64,000 bases of DNA from an uncultured Coriobacteriaceae bacterium (lineage in GTDB: Bacteria > Actinomycetota > Coriobacteriia > Coriobacteriales > Eggerthellaceae). The stretch lies in assembly GCA_937937585.1 (NCBI GenBank), contig CALDCB010000007.1, positions 124,001 through 188,000 of the forward strand, in the 5' to 3' direction. Made by a program: the position numbers and the translations under genes. The notes below the pieces were generated by a model. The model saw only the letters and a program-made list of their open reading frames with translations. It searched no databases and was not told where the DNA came from. Within the stretch, counting starts at the first letter, position 1. Each line of letters opens with the position of its first letter. This document shows, piece by piece, positions 43,879-54,000 of this stretch.

Positions 43879-45657
43879 TTAGTCTTCTAAAGCCTCGTCG
43901 TACAAGGCCAGTGCTTTCTTCAGGTAGGTCTTTGTGTATCGGTAGTAGGTGTAGGCCCATTCGCCAACGTCCCCGCCTTCGATTTCTTTCAGCATGGACC
44001 ATGCATACCAGCACCATCCGGCCATGCCCACGTGCCCCAGGTTGTGGCGCCATTCCTCTTCGGTGGGGGTGCGGCCGAAGTAGAAGGTAAGGCCTTGGCG
44101 CATTTCCTCCTCGCTCAGTTGCTCGCATACGCTGAAGGTTCCGAAGTCGTTCGCGTAGTCGCTCATGCCGGCGTATTCCCAGTCGATAAGGTTGATGTCG
44201 CCCTGTTGGTCAATCAGGAAATTCAGGCCGAAGAGGTCGTTGTGACATAGGACGGGTTGCTCGCCGTCGGCCACAAGCAGGTCGTTCAGTTTCGATGCCT
44301 GGGCCTTCATGGCGCTCCAGTCGCTTGCGCAAATGGGCTCTCGTTCAAGGATCTTCTTCTCGAACAAAGCCGCTTCTTCGTAGAAGCTGAAGGAGCGGTC
44401 CACCGTTGCGCCGCACTCATGGAGCTTCCTGGCCATTTCCATCGCGGTTTTCAGCTGCGCCTCGTTGTGGCCATCAAGATGTTTGTAATTCGCGACGAAT
44501 TTGGAGATCTTCCAGCCGCGTTTTGCGTCCTCGAAGACGAACGTGTGGTCAAGCTCGAGTTTCGCAGCGGTTTCCAATGCTGCCTTTTCCGCTTGGCGGT
44601 TGACAAGCAGTTCGGTGCCCACGCCAGGGTGGCGGTAAACCCACTCGCCCTGGTCGGTGGTGAAATGGCAGCTAAGGTTGGTAAGGCCCTGCTTCAGCGA
44701 ATAGATGTCGCGCACTTCGGATTTTTTACAGCCCAGCACCGACGCGATGTTGTCGAAGATCTCGCTGTCCAGGTTTTCAAGGAACAGGGGATCGAAATCG
44801 CGCAGCTCGTCAAGCGAATCGAACTCGTGGATGATGGGCGGGTCGTAGCGGCGGATGGTCATATCCAGCTCTTTGACATGATCGGCGAACAGGTCTTCCC
44901 AAAGCTTGCTTCGGGTTTCCGGCAGATCGTACTCCTCTTCAAGGATTTCGCGGAAACGCTTGGAGAAGGCCCGGTCGAAGAACGCGTGGCCGATCATGTA
45001 CCAGGCGTCGTGACCACCCTTGGTAACCTTGGTGATGCGATCGTGGGACTTGGTTTGCATGCACCATTCATCGGTGTGGCCCTTTGAGTGCTGTGCGGAG
45101 TAGTACGCCTTCCACACGTGGCGCTCGAACGGGTTTTCCTCGAAATAGTTGTCCGACGAACAGATGTAGGTGTTCCCAAGAATCTCGCGCACCAGCATGA
45201 GCGAGCTATTGTTGTTGCGCTCGGCGTAAGCACGGTTAACCACGATTTTCACGTCGAATTCGTCTTCCAGGTAAAAGAACGATTCCTGCTTGTAACCAAC
45301 CACCACCACGATGTCGTTGATGCCGGCAGCCTTAAGCTGCTTGATCTGGCGCTCGACAAGCACCTCGCCGCGAACTTTAAGGAGTCCTTTCGGGCGATCG
45401 TGGGAGATAGACGCGAAGCGGCTGGAAAGACCTGCGGCCATGATGACTGCGTTGTCGACTTCGTAGGGCTTAAGTTCTGCCATGCCTTTTGCGGTGAGGC
45501 GCTTGTTGTCTATGAAGCCGGCGGCAACGCATTCTTTCAGCGTGGCATTGACGGTTGCAAGCCCAAGCTGGGATTTTTCGGACAGCTCCCTTTGTGTGGC
45601 GCCGGGCGCTTCCGAAAGGGCGCACATGGTTTTGAATTGGTTGTAGCTAAGTGCCAT
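43879..45657 (-). CDS. Fused winged-helix / phosphocholine cytidylyltransferase / choline kinase (LicC-LicA)
   Basis: Three parts in 592 residues. Residues 1-65 are a MarR-like winged helix (TQRELSEKSQLGLATVNATL). Residues 67-300 are a LicC-type nucleotidyltransferase (MAAGLSSRFASISHDRPKG). Residues 310-592 are a LicA-type choline kinase with LCHNDLFGLNFLI and the metal site NLIDWEYAGMSDYANDF. Together they would phosphorylate choline and form CDP-choline for LicD enzymes; one LicD gene lies at 28.2 kb. The N-terminal DNA-binding part may let the enzyme repress its own operon at the TGTTCGAA sites upstream. ATG 45657 is chosen; the longer frame to 45945 enters the operator. Confidence 0.88.
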   Translation of the reverse strand: MALSYNQFKTMCALSEAPGATQRELSEKSQLGLATVNATLKECVAAGFIDNKRLTAKGMAELKPYEVDNAVIMAAGLSSRFASISHDRPKGLLKVRGEVLVERQIKQLKAAGINDIVVVVGYKQESFFYLEDEFDVKIVVNRAYAERNNNSSLMLVREILGNTYICSSDNYFEENPFERHVWKAYYSAQHSKGHTDEWCMQTKSHDRITKVTKGGHDAWYMIGHAFFDRAFSKRFREILEEEYDLPETRSKLWEDLFADHVKELDMTIRRYDPPIIHEFDSLDELRDFDPLFLENLDSEIFDNIASVLGCKKSEVRDIYSLKQGLTNLSCHFTTDQGEWVYRHPGVGTELLVNRQAEKAALETAAKLELDHTFVFEDAKRGWKISKFVANYKHLDGHNEAQLKTAMEMARKLHECGATVDRSFSFYEEAALFEKKILEREPICASDWSAMKAQASKLNDLLVADGEQPVLCHNDLFGLNFLIDQQGDINLIDWEYAGMSDYANDFGTFSVCEQLSEEEMRQGLTFYFGRTPTEEEWRHNLGHVGMAGWCWYAWSMLKEIEGGDVGEWAYTYYRYTKTYLKKALALYDEALED

Positions 45658-45673
45658 TGTTGGTGAAATCCTT

Positions 45674-45730
45674 TGTTCGATTTTTACCAATCTATCACAG
45701 ATTTCGAACATTAATGGTGCAGTGTTCGAA
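45674..45730. promoter_or_regulatory. TGTTCGAA operator cluster upstream of the LicC-LicA fusion gene
   Basis: TGTTCGA (45674-45680), TTCGAACA (45703-45710) and TGTTCGAA (45723-45730) are repeats in alternating orientation; the last two form an inverted repeat with a 12-bp spacer. They lie 17-73 bp upstream of the ATG at 45657. Confidence 0.55.
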
Positions 45731-45871
45731 AAACTGCAACAATCGTCGAAATCCGAACAAAGGGGAGGGGCTTTTATTTTTGGATCATTCTGCGTCGCCT
45801 TGCTTCCAAGTCGAATAGGCCTTGGGGGCGCGCCCCAAATCCTGGAGAAAATCTCTCGAGGAGGAATCGAA

Positions 45872-46336
45872 ATGGCGTACTCAAAAGAAGCAATCGATGA
45901 AGTTCTGGCGTATTTCTCATACAGGCACATGTTTGACGAGCTCAAGCGACATGCTGATTTCTACGGCTGCCAGTTCTTGCTTTACGTTGATGATTTGACC
46001 ATATCGAGCCGGAGCCCGATATCTGACCCGCATTCTCTTGTCGAGCTGATGGCGAAAACCATGCGGGCATATGGGCACAGGCTTAAACGGGAAAAGGTGA
46101 AGTACCGCGGGGCAAGGGACAACAAAGTTGTTACGGGCGTCGCCATCGACCAAAGCGGAGAAACCTGAGTGCCGAACAAGCTAGGACGCGGCGTTATTCA
46201 GGGGATGGAGCACATGCTGTTGGGGCAGTTGGACGAACAGCAGGTCGTTATGGGGAGAATAGGGGCAGCGCACCAGATTAAGCCGGGCGTGTTTCCCGAG
46301 GTGGAGTGCATCATCGATGATTGTGTTCGCGGGTAG
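45872..46336 (+). pseudogene. Reverse transcriptase 3' remnant
   Basis: Reading from ATG 45872, the frame has the RT palm: YFSYRHMFDELKRHAD then FLLYVDDLTIS with the catalytic YVDD (45983-45994), then HRLKREKVKYRGARDNKVVTG, the usual segment after it. A TGA at 46166-46168 interrupts it, but the same frame continues VPNKLGRGVIQGME and GAAHQIKPGVFPE, the expected C-terminus, to TAG 46334-46336. The first half of the gene is missing. It derives from a retron- or defence-type RT, not a group II intron protein, since no X/En domain is seen. GAGGAGGA precedes the ATG, so a short product might still be made. Confidence 0.72.
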
Positions 46337-46480
46337 GTATAAAGAGACGTCCACATTTCCTTACCCCCCCCGCCGGTTCGACCGGTTCGCCACGGGTCAA
46401 GAGCAATAAGGCCTGGATGGCGTGAAGGCCGGCGTTTTTGGGTGCGCGTCGGCCTTGCATGGGTTATACCCTAAGAACAA

Positions 46481-46509
46481 ACCACCTGCTACGCGGGTGG
46501 TCCTGATTT
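46481..46509 (+). terminator. Hairpin before the DUF3800-like gene
   Basis: A 9-bp stem (46481-46489 with 46493-46501, one G-T pair) with a 3-nt loop, followed by CCTGATTTT. It probably stops transcripts from the RT remnant. Confidence 0.45.
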
Positions 46510-46618
46510 TGCTCGGAATGTCCGACCGGCAGCTTCCTGTCTTTAGCGAATCGCTGGCGTTTGGCATACTGACATCACAAGATCCATTCTTTAATTGCAA
46601 ATTACAAGGAGGCGACAC

Positions 46619-47755
46619 ATGTCTGATGTCAATAGCGGTGTAGCTAGCGATTCGCCCACGGATTTCGGAGAGATGGTCGTGGCGTTTCACGGCTTCGATA
46701 TTTGCCAAGAGCCTTGGCGCCTCTATTACGACGAGACGGGAAACTGGCGTTCTGTCTCTTATAGTGACGGTAGGGTAAGGGATGCCCGTGCCTTTGAGAG
46801 AGATTTTATACTCGGCGGCATCGTCGTGACGGACGATGCGGCGCTTCCCGAACTTCTGGAGGGCTACAAGAAGCTTCCGGCTCCGAACGGCGAGATAAAA
46901 TGCAAATCGGTTCTAGGGGGCAGCAAAGATTTTCGGAAGGTTCTTAGGCGGCGAGAGACAACGGACTTTTTGAGCCTCATCGACAGAGGCGGGGTGGCCG
47001 TGCACTACCACGCTCAGGATAACCTGTACTATTCCATCGTTGACATAGTCGATTCCCTCATCGCAATGCCCATCCATAGAGACACCGTGGTATTTGAGCG
47101 GGAGCTGAAAAACGAGCTATACCTCTGCGCTCTTCAAGATCCGATCACTTTCCTGAATGAGCTTTCCGGCTTTGGGTATCCGAACGTCAGCCGAAGCAAA
47201 GTTCGTTCTTTCTGCGAATTTATCCAATGGGTCATCTCGCTCCGCCAGTCGACGGAACGGCCGCCTGAGGAGATGGAGGGCTTCTTTCTGGAGACTCTGA
47301 GGCAAATGGTGAAGGCCGCATCCAAAGAAGAATCCCTGGCTTTTCTTGAAGGCAATAAGGACGATTCGCTCGTTGACGACTTCTCTTCTCACTACACTAC
47401 GGCATGCGCAGTGCTCCCGAATGCGACTCATATTTTCGATGAAGAATCCTATGTTTCCATGGAGCTTGCCAAGCCTCTGAACAACTACATTTTTGTCGAT
47501 TCCAAAAGTGAGCCGTTGGTGCAGCTAGCTGATGTCTGGGTGGGGTTCCTGTCCCGTCTGTTTGCTTTTCTCGACGACTGGATGCGAAATCCTGACGACA
47601 GGCATCTTCAATCGCAAGAGATCGACAACTTAAGAACGGCCAAAGGGCTAATTGATCGCTCCAACGACCTCCATCGTTCACTTATATCGAACGTAGGTGC
47701 AAACGACACCATCCTCGGAAGAGAGAGCGTATTGAGCTCTCTCTGCAACCCTTAA
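46619..47755 (+). CDS. DUF3800-like protein
   Basis: A 378-residue protein with the layout of DUF3800 (an RNase H-like fold): an N-terminal LYYDETGNW strand with Asp/Glu, a FILGGIVVTDDA strand, a Lys-containing EIKCKS motif and a C-terminal Asp motif FVDSKSEPLVQLADVWVGFL. These acids would form a metal site, so nuclease activity is possible. ATG 46619 is fixed by AAGGAGG (46606-46612). It lies 282 bp behind the RT remnant and within a defence-rich island; the two may once have been one system. The family match is by motif only. Confidence 0.65.
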   Translation: MSDVNSGVASDSPTDFGEMVVAFHGFDICQEPWRLYYDETGNWRSVSYSDGRVRDARAFERDFILGGIVVTDDAALPELLEGYKKLPAPNGEIKCKSVLGGSKDFRKVLRRRETTDFLSLIDRGGVAVHYHAQDNLYYSIVDIVDSLIAMPIHRDTVVFERELKNELYLCALQDPITFLNELSGFGYPNVSRSKVRSFCEFIQWVISLRQSTERPPEEMEGFFLETLRQMVKAASKEESLAFLEGNKDDSLVDDFSSHYTTACAVLPNATHIFDEESYVSMELAKPLNNYIFVDSKSEPLVQLADVWVGFLSRLFAFLDDWMRNPDDRHLQSQEIDNLRTAKGLIDRSNDLHRSLISNVGANDTILGRESVLSSLCNP

Positions 47756-47951
47756 ATCATATACGGGGTAGTTTCCGCAGCAAAGCAGAGCTATTCCATG
47801 CACACAGCCCACGGAATAGCTCTTGGCCGCCGCGCGTCTTCGCCTTCGGAAGCTTCGATTCGCGCACGCTAGGGTGGCATCGTTATGGGAACGAGTCTTC
47901 TCGAAACGACACGGCGGCATTGCATGCCTTGCCTATATCGATGAGCACATT

Positions 47952-48418
47952 CTAAAGGATTGTGCCTCTAGCATGCATGTCCAAAAAGATGATACGGGTC
48001 AGGCACGTGTATGCCGACATGGCGATGGTCGGTGAGACCTTGGCTTCTTGCCCGCAATCATGGCAGGTTGAGATCTGCAGGGCTTCAATCGCCGCCCTGA
48101 TTGGTGGCTCCGGCTCCCTTTCGTGATTGGCTTTGAACTCGAATCGAACGAGACCGTTGCTGTTTTTTTGCAAAGGCTTGGAGCTGTTGGGCAATCACGT
48201 ACATAGCGTAGTTGCTTGTTTTCGCGAGAGCAAGGTCGATGACGTTTTGCGTGAGGAAGTTGTTGGCGCACAGGCCGCAGGAAGGGCAATAAATATCCAG
48301 GGTTTCGTCGGACTCGATATTCTCGGCGGTGAGCTTGAACAGCTCGTCGCAGTGCGGACATCTCAGCAGGATGAAGCCATCGTTGTCGCACGGTATCCTG
48401 ATTTCGAAGCGTGTCCAT
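47952..48418 (-). pseudogene. Broken zinc-ribbon (TFIIB-type) protein gene
   Basis: The frame after the IS fragment starts RFEIRIPCDNDGFILLRCPHC and has a second CPSCGL pair, making a zinc ribbon of CxxC...CxxC type, then LALAKTSNYAMYVI. At about 48150 the frame shifts, and the rest (VRFEFKANHEREPEPPIR, STCHDCGQEAKVSP) goes on in the frame that ends at 47952. The start has been replaced by IS256 sequence. Relatives occur in accessory regions of Coriobacteriia-type genomes to my recollection; their function is not known. Confidence 0.6.
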
Positions 48419-48429
48419 GGGAAGACCTC

Positions 48430-48622
48430 GGCGATCGAGGCGACCATGCCGGTGGAAACGCCCGCGCCCCACAAGATCTTGCTGACGTTCTCGATGCGGC
48501 GCGTGGATACGCCGGCCAGGTGCACCTCGATGATGGCCTCCTCTATGCTGGTCTCGCGCCTCTTGTAGCGCTCGATGACCGCGGTGGCGAAGCGCATGCC
48601 CTTCAGTTTGGGCAGATTCAGA
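48430..48622 (-). pseudogene. IS256-type transposase internal fragment
   Basis: PKLKGMRFATAVIERYKRRE then TSIEEAIIEVHLAGVSTRRI and LWGAGVSTG match the segment around the nonsense site of the IS256 copy at 31.8-32.9 kb, but with other residues, so it comes from a different element. It supplies the Glu codon that is a stop in that copy. Confidence 0.72.
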
Positions 48623-48623
48623 T

Positions 48624-48731
48624 TCAGCCGACTGTCTTGCGGTTGAGCCCGAGATCGCCGGCGATTTCCCGGTTCGACTTGCCCGGCAAGTACATCGTGG
48701 CGATTCTCATCCTATTCGTCAAATTGACCAT
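48624..48731 (-). pseudogene. Transposase N-terminal HTH fragment (35 codons)
   Basis: ATG 48731 has a full GGAGGTGA site. The product MVNLTNRMRIATMYLPGKSN then REIAGDLGLNRKTVG is the N-terminal HTH typical of IS21/IS30-like transposases. It ends at TGA 48624-48626 where the IS256 fragment begins. Confidence 0.55.
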
Positions 48732-48741
48732 TTCCAATCAC

Positions 48742-48766
48742 CTCCGGCATACAGCATACGCCGGAG
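48742..48766. repeat. Inverted repeat upstream of the HTH fragment
   Basis: CTCCGGC (48742-48748) and GCCGGAG (48760-48766) around ATACAGCATAC; possibly the left-over terminal structure of the transposon. Confidence 0.35.
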
Positions 48767-49002
48767 AGGGTGGTCCATTTTTAAACCGAAGAATGGCCCC
48801 TTATTAAGTTAACGAATACACGCTACCAAACACAGGTCGGCAGTGGGGCATGCGTGCGCGGATTTGGGTTGCGCTGCGTTCGCGGAAGGCGAGGGGCGAG
48901 ATGGAGATGACGGGGCGGGTGTCTCATGCTGGTTCGAGGGAGGTGCGGGATGCATGGCTACGTCGAATGTGATAAAATCACGTCCGATGAAAGGAGAAGG
49001 GT

Positions 49003-50352
49003 ATGCTGATCGATTTCACGGTCGCAAACTGGATGTCGTACAGGGACGAGGCGGAGCTCAACATGCTGGGATCGCTTGAGCGCCAGCACAAGGAGACGCT
49101 CGCTAAGCTGCCCGGTTGGCGCAGCAAGTACGCCCTGCCGCTCGCCGCGGTCTACGGCGGCAACGCGTCGGGCAAGACGGCGCTGTTCAAGGCGCTGGCA
49201 GCGCTCAAGGTCATGGCCACGGTCGACGCGGGTACCGACGGCGTTCTGCCGGTCGAGGCGTTCCGCCTGGATGACCGCGTCGAGCCCACGTCGCTCGACG
49301 CCACATTCCTGTCGGGCCCAAACGTCTACCGTCTCTACGTCGAGGCCATTCCCGACGCCGTCGTGTTCGAGTCCCTCGAGCTGGTGCGCGAGAAGGGGGA
49401 GTTGCTCGTGTACGAGCGCCGCGCCCCCGAGGGCGGCGGCCCCGATGAGTACTCCTTCGGCGAGGGCTTCTTCGCCGACCCTGGCCACGTGGGCTACGCG
49501 GCGCAGAGCACGCGAGGCAACAGGCTGTTCCTGGAGAGCGCCGTTGCCCAGAACGTCTCGGAGCTCGAGGAGGCCCACGGCTGGTTTGCGGACACGCTCG
49601 AGCTGGTGGGTGTCGGCTCGCAGGCGTGGTCGTTTGCCACGGCCGCCGGCACCCAGGAAGGCTTCCTGGATTTCGCGGGTGAGGCCCTGTCGCGGCTCGA
49701 CACCGGTATATCGCGCTTGGTCGCCGAGCCCGTGGGTCCCGAGGCGCTGCCGAGGGACGCGTCGCTTCGCCGCCGCATAGCCGAGCTCGGAGAGGACGAG
49801 GTCGTCGCCGTCGTTCTCGACGTCGAGGCGGGCGACTACGGCTTCGAGATGCTCACCGTGCGATCGAGGGGCGGCAAGCCCGAGGTGCAGCGCCTGCGCA
49901 CCGTGCACGTGGGTCCCGACGGCCTCGAGCACGTGTTCTCGCTGGGCATGGAGTCCTCCGGCACGCAGCGTCTCATGGGCCTTCTGCCCATGCTGTTTGA
50001 CATCGCCGGGCCCGGCGGCGGCGCTGGCTCGAAGGTGTACGTGGTCGACGAGCTCGACCGCTGCATGCACACGATGCTCACCATGCGCCTGGTGTCCGAC
50101 TTCCTGGCCGGCTGCGGCCCCGACACGCGCAAGCAGCTCATGTTCACCACGCACGACCTGCTGCTGATGGACCAGTCCGTCATGCGCCGCGACGAGATGT
50201 ACATAGCCCAGCGCGGCACCGACGGCTGCTCGGAGCTGGTGGGTCTGGCCGAGTTCAAGGGCATCCGTTTCGACAAGGACCTCGTGCGCAGCTACCTCGA
50301 CGGGCGCTTCGGCGGCATCCCCATGCTCGGGGAGGCTGGTGCCCGTGGCTAG
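49003..50352 (+). CDS. RloA/AbiLi-like AAA ATPase
   Basis: A 449-residue ABC/SMC-like ATPase of the AAA15/21 group. The N-terminus FTVANWMSYRDEAELNML is typical. The P-loop GGNASGKT is at residues 52-59, a signature-like LGMESSGTQRL lies in the C-terminal half, and Walker B is VYVVDELDRCMH, followed by LMFTTHDLLLMD with the switch His. It precedes an RloB-domain gene, overlapping it by 8 bases; RloA/RloB pairs (AbiL in defence catalogues) act as abortive-infection systems. Base composition is markedly more GC-rich than the YobI-like gene downstream, which suggests a separate origin. Confidence 0.85.
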   Translation: MLIDFTVANWMSYRDEAELNMLGSLERQHKETLAKLPGWRSKYALPLAAVYGGNASGKTALFKALAALKVMATVDAGTDGVLPVEAFRLDDRVEPTSLDATFLSGPNVYRLYVEAIPDAVVFESLELVREKGELLVYERRAPEGGGPDEYSFGEGFFADPGHVGYAAQSTRGNRLFLESAVAQNVSELEEAHGWFADTLELVGVGSQAWSFATAAGTQEGFLDFAGEALSRLDTGISRLVAEPVGPEALPRDASLRRRIAELGEDEVVAVVLDVEAGDYGFEMLTVRSRGGKPEVQRLRTVHVGPDGLEHVFSLGMESSGTQRLMGLLPMLFDIAGPGGGAGSKVYVVDELDRCMHTMLTMRLVSDFLAGCGPDTRKQLMFTTHDLLLMDQSVMRRDEMYIAQRGTDGCSELVGLAEFKGIRFDKDLVRSYLDGRFGGIPMLGEAGARG

Positions 50353-50956
50353 GAAAAAGGGCGGGCTCGCCGCGCGCAGGACGTCGGTGCGCGAGTACCG
50401 CGACGTGTGCTGGGTGAGCGCCGAGGGCACCACCGAGCGCGACTACCTAGGTATGGCCGCGTTCAGGGGCGCGCCCGTTTCGGTGAGGTTCCCGAAGAAC
50501 ACGCACCCCAACAGGCACAACCCGGCGGCCGTGCTGAAGAGGTTTGAAAAGGCGCTGCGCGAGAATGACTTCCGAGCCGGCGACGAGGCGTGGCTGGTGG
50601 TCGACGTCGACGAGTGGAGCGAGGCGGAGCTCGCCGAGCTTTTGGCCTGGGAGGCGTCCGACGCCCGCCACCACCTGGCCGTGAGCAACCTGAAGTTCGA
50701 GCTGTTCCTGGTGATGCACTTCGAGAAGTGCAACGGCTGCACGACGCCCGAGAAGGTCGATGCGGTGCTGAAGAAGCACTGGCCGCGCTACGCCAAGCGC
50801 GTCTCGCCGACGCAGTTTTCCACCAAGCAGGTGACGAAGGCCGTCGCCAACGCGAAGGCGAAGCGCGCCGGCTGCAAGGCGGCCCTGCCGGCGCCCGGCA
50901 TGACCGACGCCCACTTGCTGGTCGAGAGGCTGCTGACCCCAGGAGGCGGCGAATGA
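50345..50956 (+). CDS. RloB-domain protein (AbiLii-like)
   Basis: A 203-residue Toprim-like protein. VCWVSAEGTTERDYL gives the conserved Glu-Gly strand, AWLVVDVDEWSE the DxD metal pair, and SNLKFELFLVMHFE the next family signature; LPAPGMTDAH is near the C-terminus. It is presumably the nuclease-type effector of the pair with the ATPase. GTG 50345 is preferred, because GGAGG at 50331-50335 is 9 nt away; GTG 50339 would be only 3 nt away. Confidence 0.83.
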   Translation: MARKKGGLAARRTSVREYRDVCWVSAEGTTERDYLGMAAFRGAPVSVRFPKNTHPNRHNPAAVLKRFEKALRENDFRAGDEAWLVVDVDEWSEAELAELLAWEASDARHHLAVSNLKFELFLVMHFEKCNGCTTPEKVDAVLKKHWPRYAKRVSPTQFSTKQVTKAVANAKAKRAGCKAALPAPGMTDAHLLVERLLTPGGGE

Positions 50957-51005
50957 GGCGCGACCCGCTCGCCCTCGGGCGGCTTTCGAGGGCCTTCGCG
51001 CGGCT

Positions 51006-54000
51006 GTGGGGGAATGGCGCGGCTATTTGAAGAAAGAAACGCAAGCCCACGATTCCTACGAAGATGCGAAGCTTATCCCCCTCCATCCAGAGCCGTTGAA
51101 GGACGACGAGTTCGCGAAGTACGGCAGGGCGATGCGGACGGTTTTCTCCGATCCGAAGATACTGAACATCGCGGTTTCCGGTCCCTATGGCGCAGGCAAG
51201 AGCTCCGTCATCGCGCGAATAAGGGAAGAGCGTTTGGACGATGCCTGGGTGACGGTGTCCCTCGCCCAGTTCAAGGGTTTCGACGACAACGGCAAAACTA
51301 TGTCGTCGTCGAGCGTGGAAGCCGAGATAATCAACCAGATGGTCCACAGGGTCGATTTGACTTGCTCGCCTAAAAGCAGGTTCAAGAAGATCGGGGACAG
51401 AAGGCGCCTCGTCGATGTCGCGGCATCTGCCGCCCTGGTGTGCTTCGCCCTTTTCACGGTTTCGCTGTGGCCCCTTGACATCGTGGCCGCAATCGAAAGC
51501 CGTGACGTGATGCGACTGCTCGAGTTCGCGGCATGGGCAACCCTGGCTGTTTTCGGTGTCTACAAGGTGCTCAGGTCAGGCGCGGTGCCCAAGGCAGTGA
51601 AGCGTCTGAAGTTTTTGGACGCGGAGGTCGAGTTCGCCGCTGGCGATTCGGCCTCGCCGTTCGACAAGTGCCTTGCCGACGTCATCTACCTCCTCAACTC
51701 CGCGGAGGTCGACGTCGTGGTGTTCGAGGACCTCGATCGCCACGGGGCTCTGCCCGTATTCGTCAAACTCAGAGAGCTTAATCTGCTTGCGAACGACGCG
51801 AGGTCGGCGGGGAAGAAGCCCCTGCGTTTTTTCTACCTGATTAAGGACAGCCTGTTCGACGAGCCGAGGGACAGGACGAAGTTCTTCGACTTCGTCGTGC
51901 CCGTCATCCCGTTCGTCGACCCGAGCAACGCCCTTGACATTTTTATGCGGGATTTCGAGGAAGTCGGGCTCGCGCCGAACAAGGGCTTTCTCTACCAGCT
52001 TTCCTCTTTCATTGACGATCCCCGCCTGCTGCGCGAGGTGGTCGACGAGTCCGCCCACTACGCTTTTGCCTTGTTCGCTGAGGGGAAAATGAGGGACGGC
52101 GATTGCGAGAGGGTCGTTGCGATGATGGCCTACAAGTCCCTGTTCCCCTTCGACTACGAGTGCCTTCAGGTGAAGCGCGGATATGTGTTTAACGCGCTTG
52201 GCAGAAAGGCGGCGCTCGAGAGCAAGCTTGCGAGCAAGGCAGGGGAAGATTTGGAATCGCTTCGGTCGAGGCTCGGCGAGATAGGTGAGGAGGACGGCAA
52301 TGCCCGCGTGGCCGTCGAGAAGCGAATCGCGGCGCTCGAGGGTAAGGCAAGCCGCTTTTCGTCGATGACGATAAGGGAACTCGTCGCTGAGGCGGACGAT
52401 GCGGATATTCTGTTCGCGTTCGGGCCTAATGATCTCGCGCGGCCCGAGGACTTCAAAGAGCTGCGCATGGGCGGGGTTCCGGCCAGTCCTTCGTTTCCGA
52501 TGCTTCGATTCCTGATCTGCGCGGGCTGGATTGACGAATCCTACGAACGCTACATGAGCAACTTCTACTCGGAATCCATGTCCTCGCGCGACGCCGCCTA
52601 CCTGTCGTCGCTTCGCCAGGCCGCCGCGGTCGATCGCGATTTCGTGCCCGACGACCCGGAGGAGATCGTCGCGAGGATCGACGGCCCCATGGCCGCCCGG
52701 GCGGGTGCGAGGAACATCCACCTGTTTAAGGCGTTGCTCGATGGTGGCGGAGAAGAGAAGCTGCGGCAATTCATGGAGTCCCTCGCGCGCGATAACGACA
52801 TTGGGTTTCTCGCGGAATACGTTGTATCCGACCAGTACCTCCCTGCCGCTTTCGGCGAGGCGATCGAGTACATGGGTTCTCCTGTGGAGGATTTCTTCGT
52901 CGACGAGTACCTGGACGATGCCGGGAAGAGGCTGTTCGCCAAGAGGTTTCTGCTTTATGCGCTCGGCGCTTGGGCGCCGAAGACTTCTGTCGCTGCCGCG
53001 CTTAAGTTCGCGAATTCGGATTCTTTGTTCCTTGCGAAGGATGAGCGTATCGACGATGAGGGGTTCTGCAAGGCTTTGGAAAGTGCCGAATATAGGGCGA
53101 AGACGATCGACTTCGAATCCTGCGACGGCAGACTAATAGAATTTGTCCACCGCAAAGGTCTGTTCGAGCCAAACGTCGGGATTGTCGTCGGTTTTTTGGG
53201 ATCGGCCTGCTCGGTTGAGCGCGATGTCGGCCCGGTCGACGCGGTTAGGGAAGTAATCTCCCTCGACGAGGGCGACTGCCTGAGGGGGAAGGTCGAGGAA
53301 GAGAAAGATCTGTTTGTCTCGTCGCTGTTGAGCGAGGTCGAAGGCGACCTGCCTGACGATCCGGATTGCGCGTTATGGATACTCAACGACGAGAAGGTGG
53401 ACATCGAGCGCAGGAGGGAATACATCGGCCGGCTGCGCGGGATCGAGATACCCGATATATCTTTTGTGACGAAACAGGAGTTCAGGACCAGCTTCATCGG
53501 GAGAGGAATGGTCAAGGCGACGGCCGGTAACGTCGTCGAGTACTTCAAGGGCTGCGGCCTGGAGGTGGATGAGGCGCTAGCGGGTTTCGTTAACGCCAAG
53601 GGCGTCCCCTCATCGCTTACGGCCGACTTCGTGTCGGAGCGAGGGGTCGATTGCGGAGTGTTCCTTATGGGGATCGTGAGGTGCGTCTCGATAAGGATGG
53701 AAGTCTTGGAACTCTTTTTGAATCGGTATGGTTTCAAGGTGGCGGATTTTGGTGATGCCGACCTTGATGTGGACAGGGTCCTCGCGCTCGTTGAGGCCGG
53801 TGTGCTTGCAATGAACGCGGCGACGCTTGCCTTCATCAGGGGGAATTATGACAGCGTAGTGCTCCGCTTCGCCGAGCTCAACGTCGACGGTTATCTCGAC
53901 TTGGTTCTTCCCGATGAGTTGGGCGTCCGGGAATGCCCGTTCGATGAAGGCGAGGCGCTGCCGCTTCTGAAGTCGGAAGCAATTGGCCTTGATGAGAAAC

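Noticed and set aside
45872..46336. Functional retron
   Set aside because: The RT lacks its first half, has an internal stop, and no msr/msd-like RNA is evident upstream.
48958..50433. 491-codon minus-strand frame opposite the RloA-like gene
   Set aside because: Antisense of a gene with intact P-loop and Walker B motifs; no start signals.
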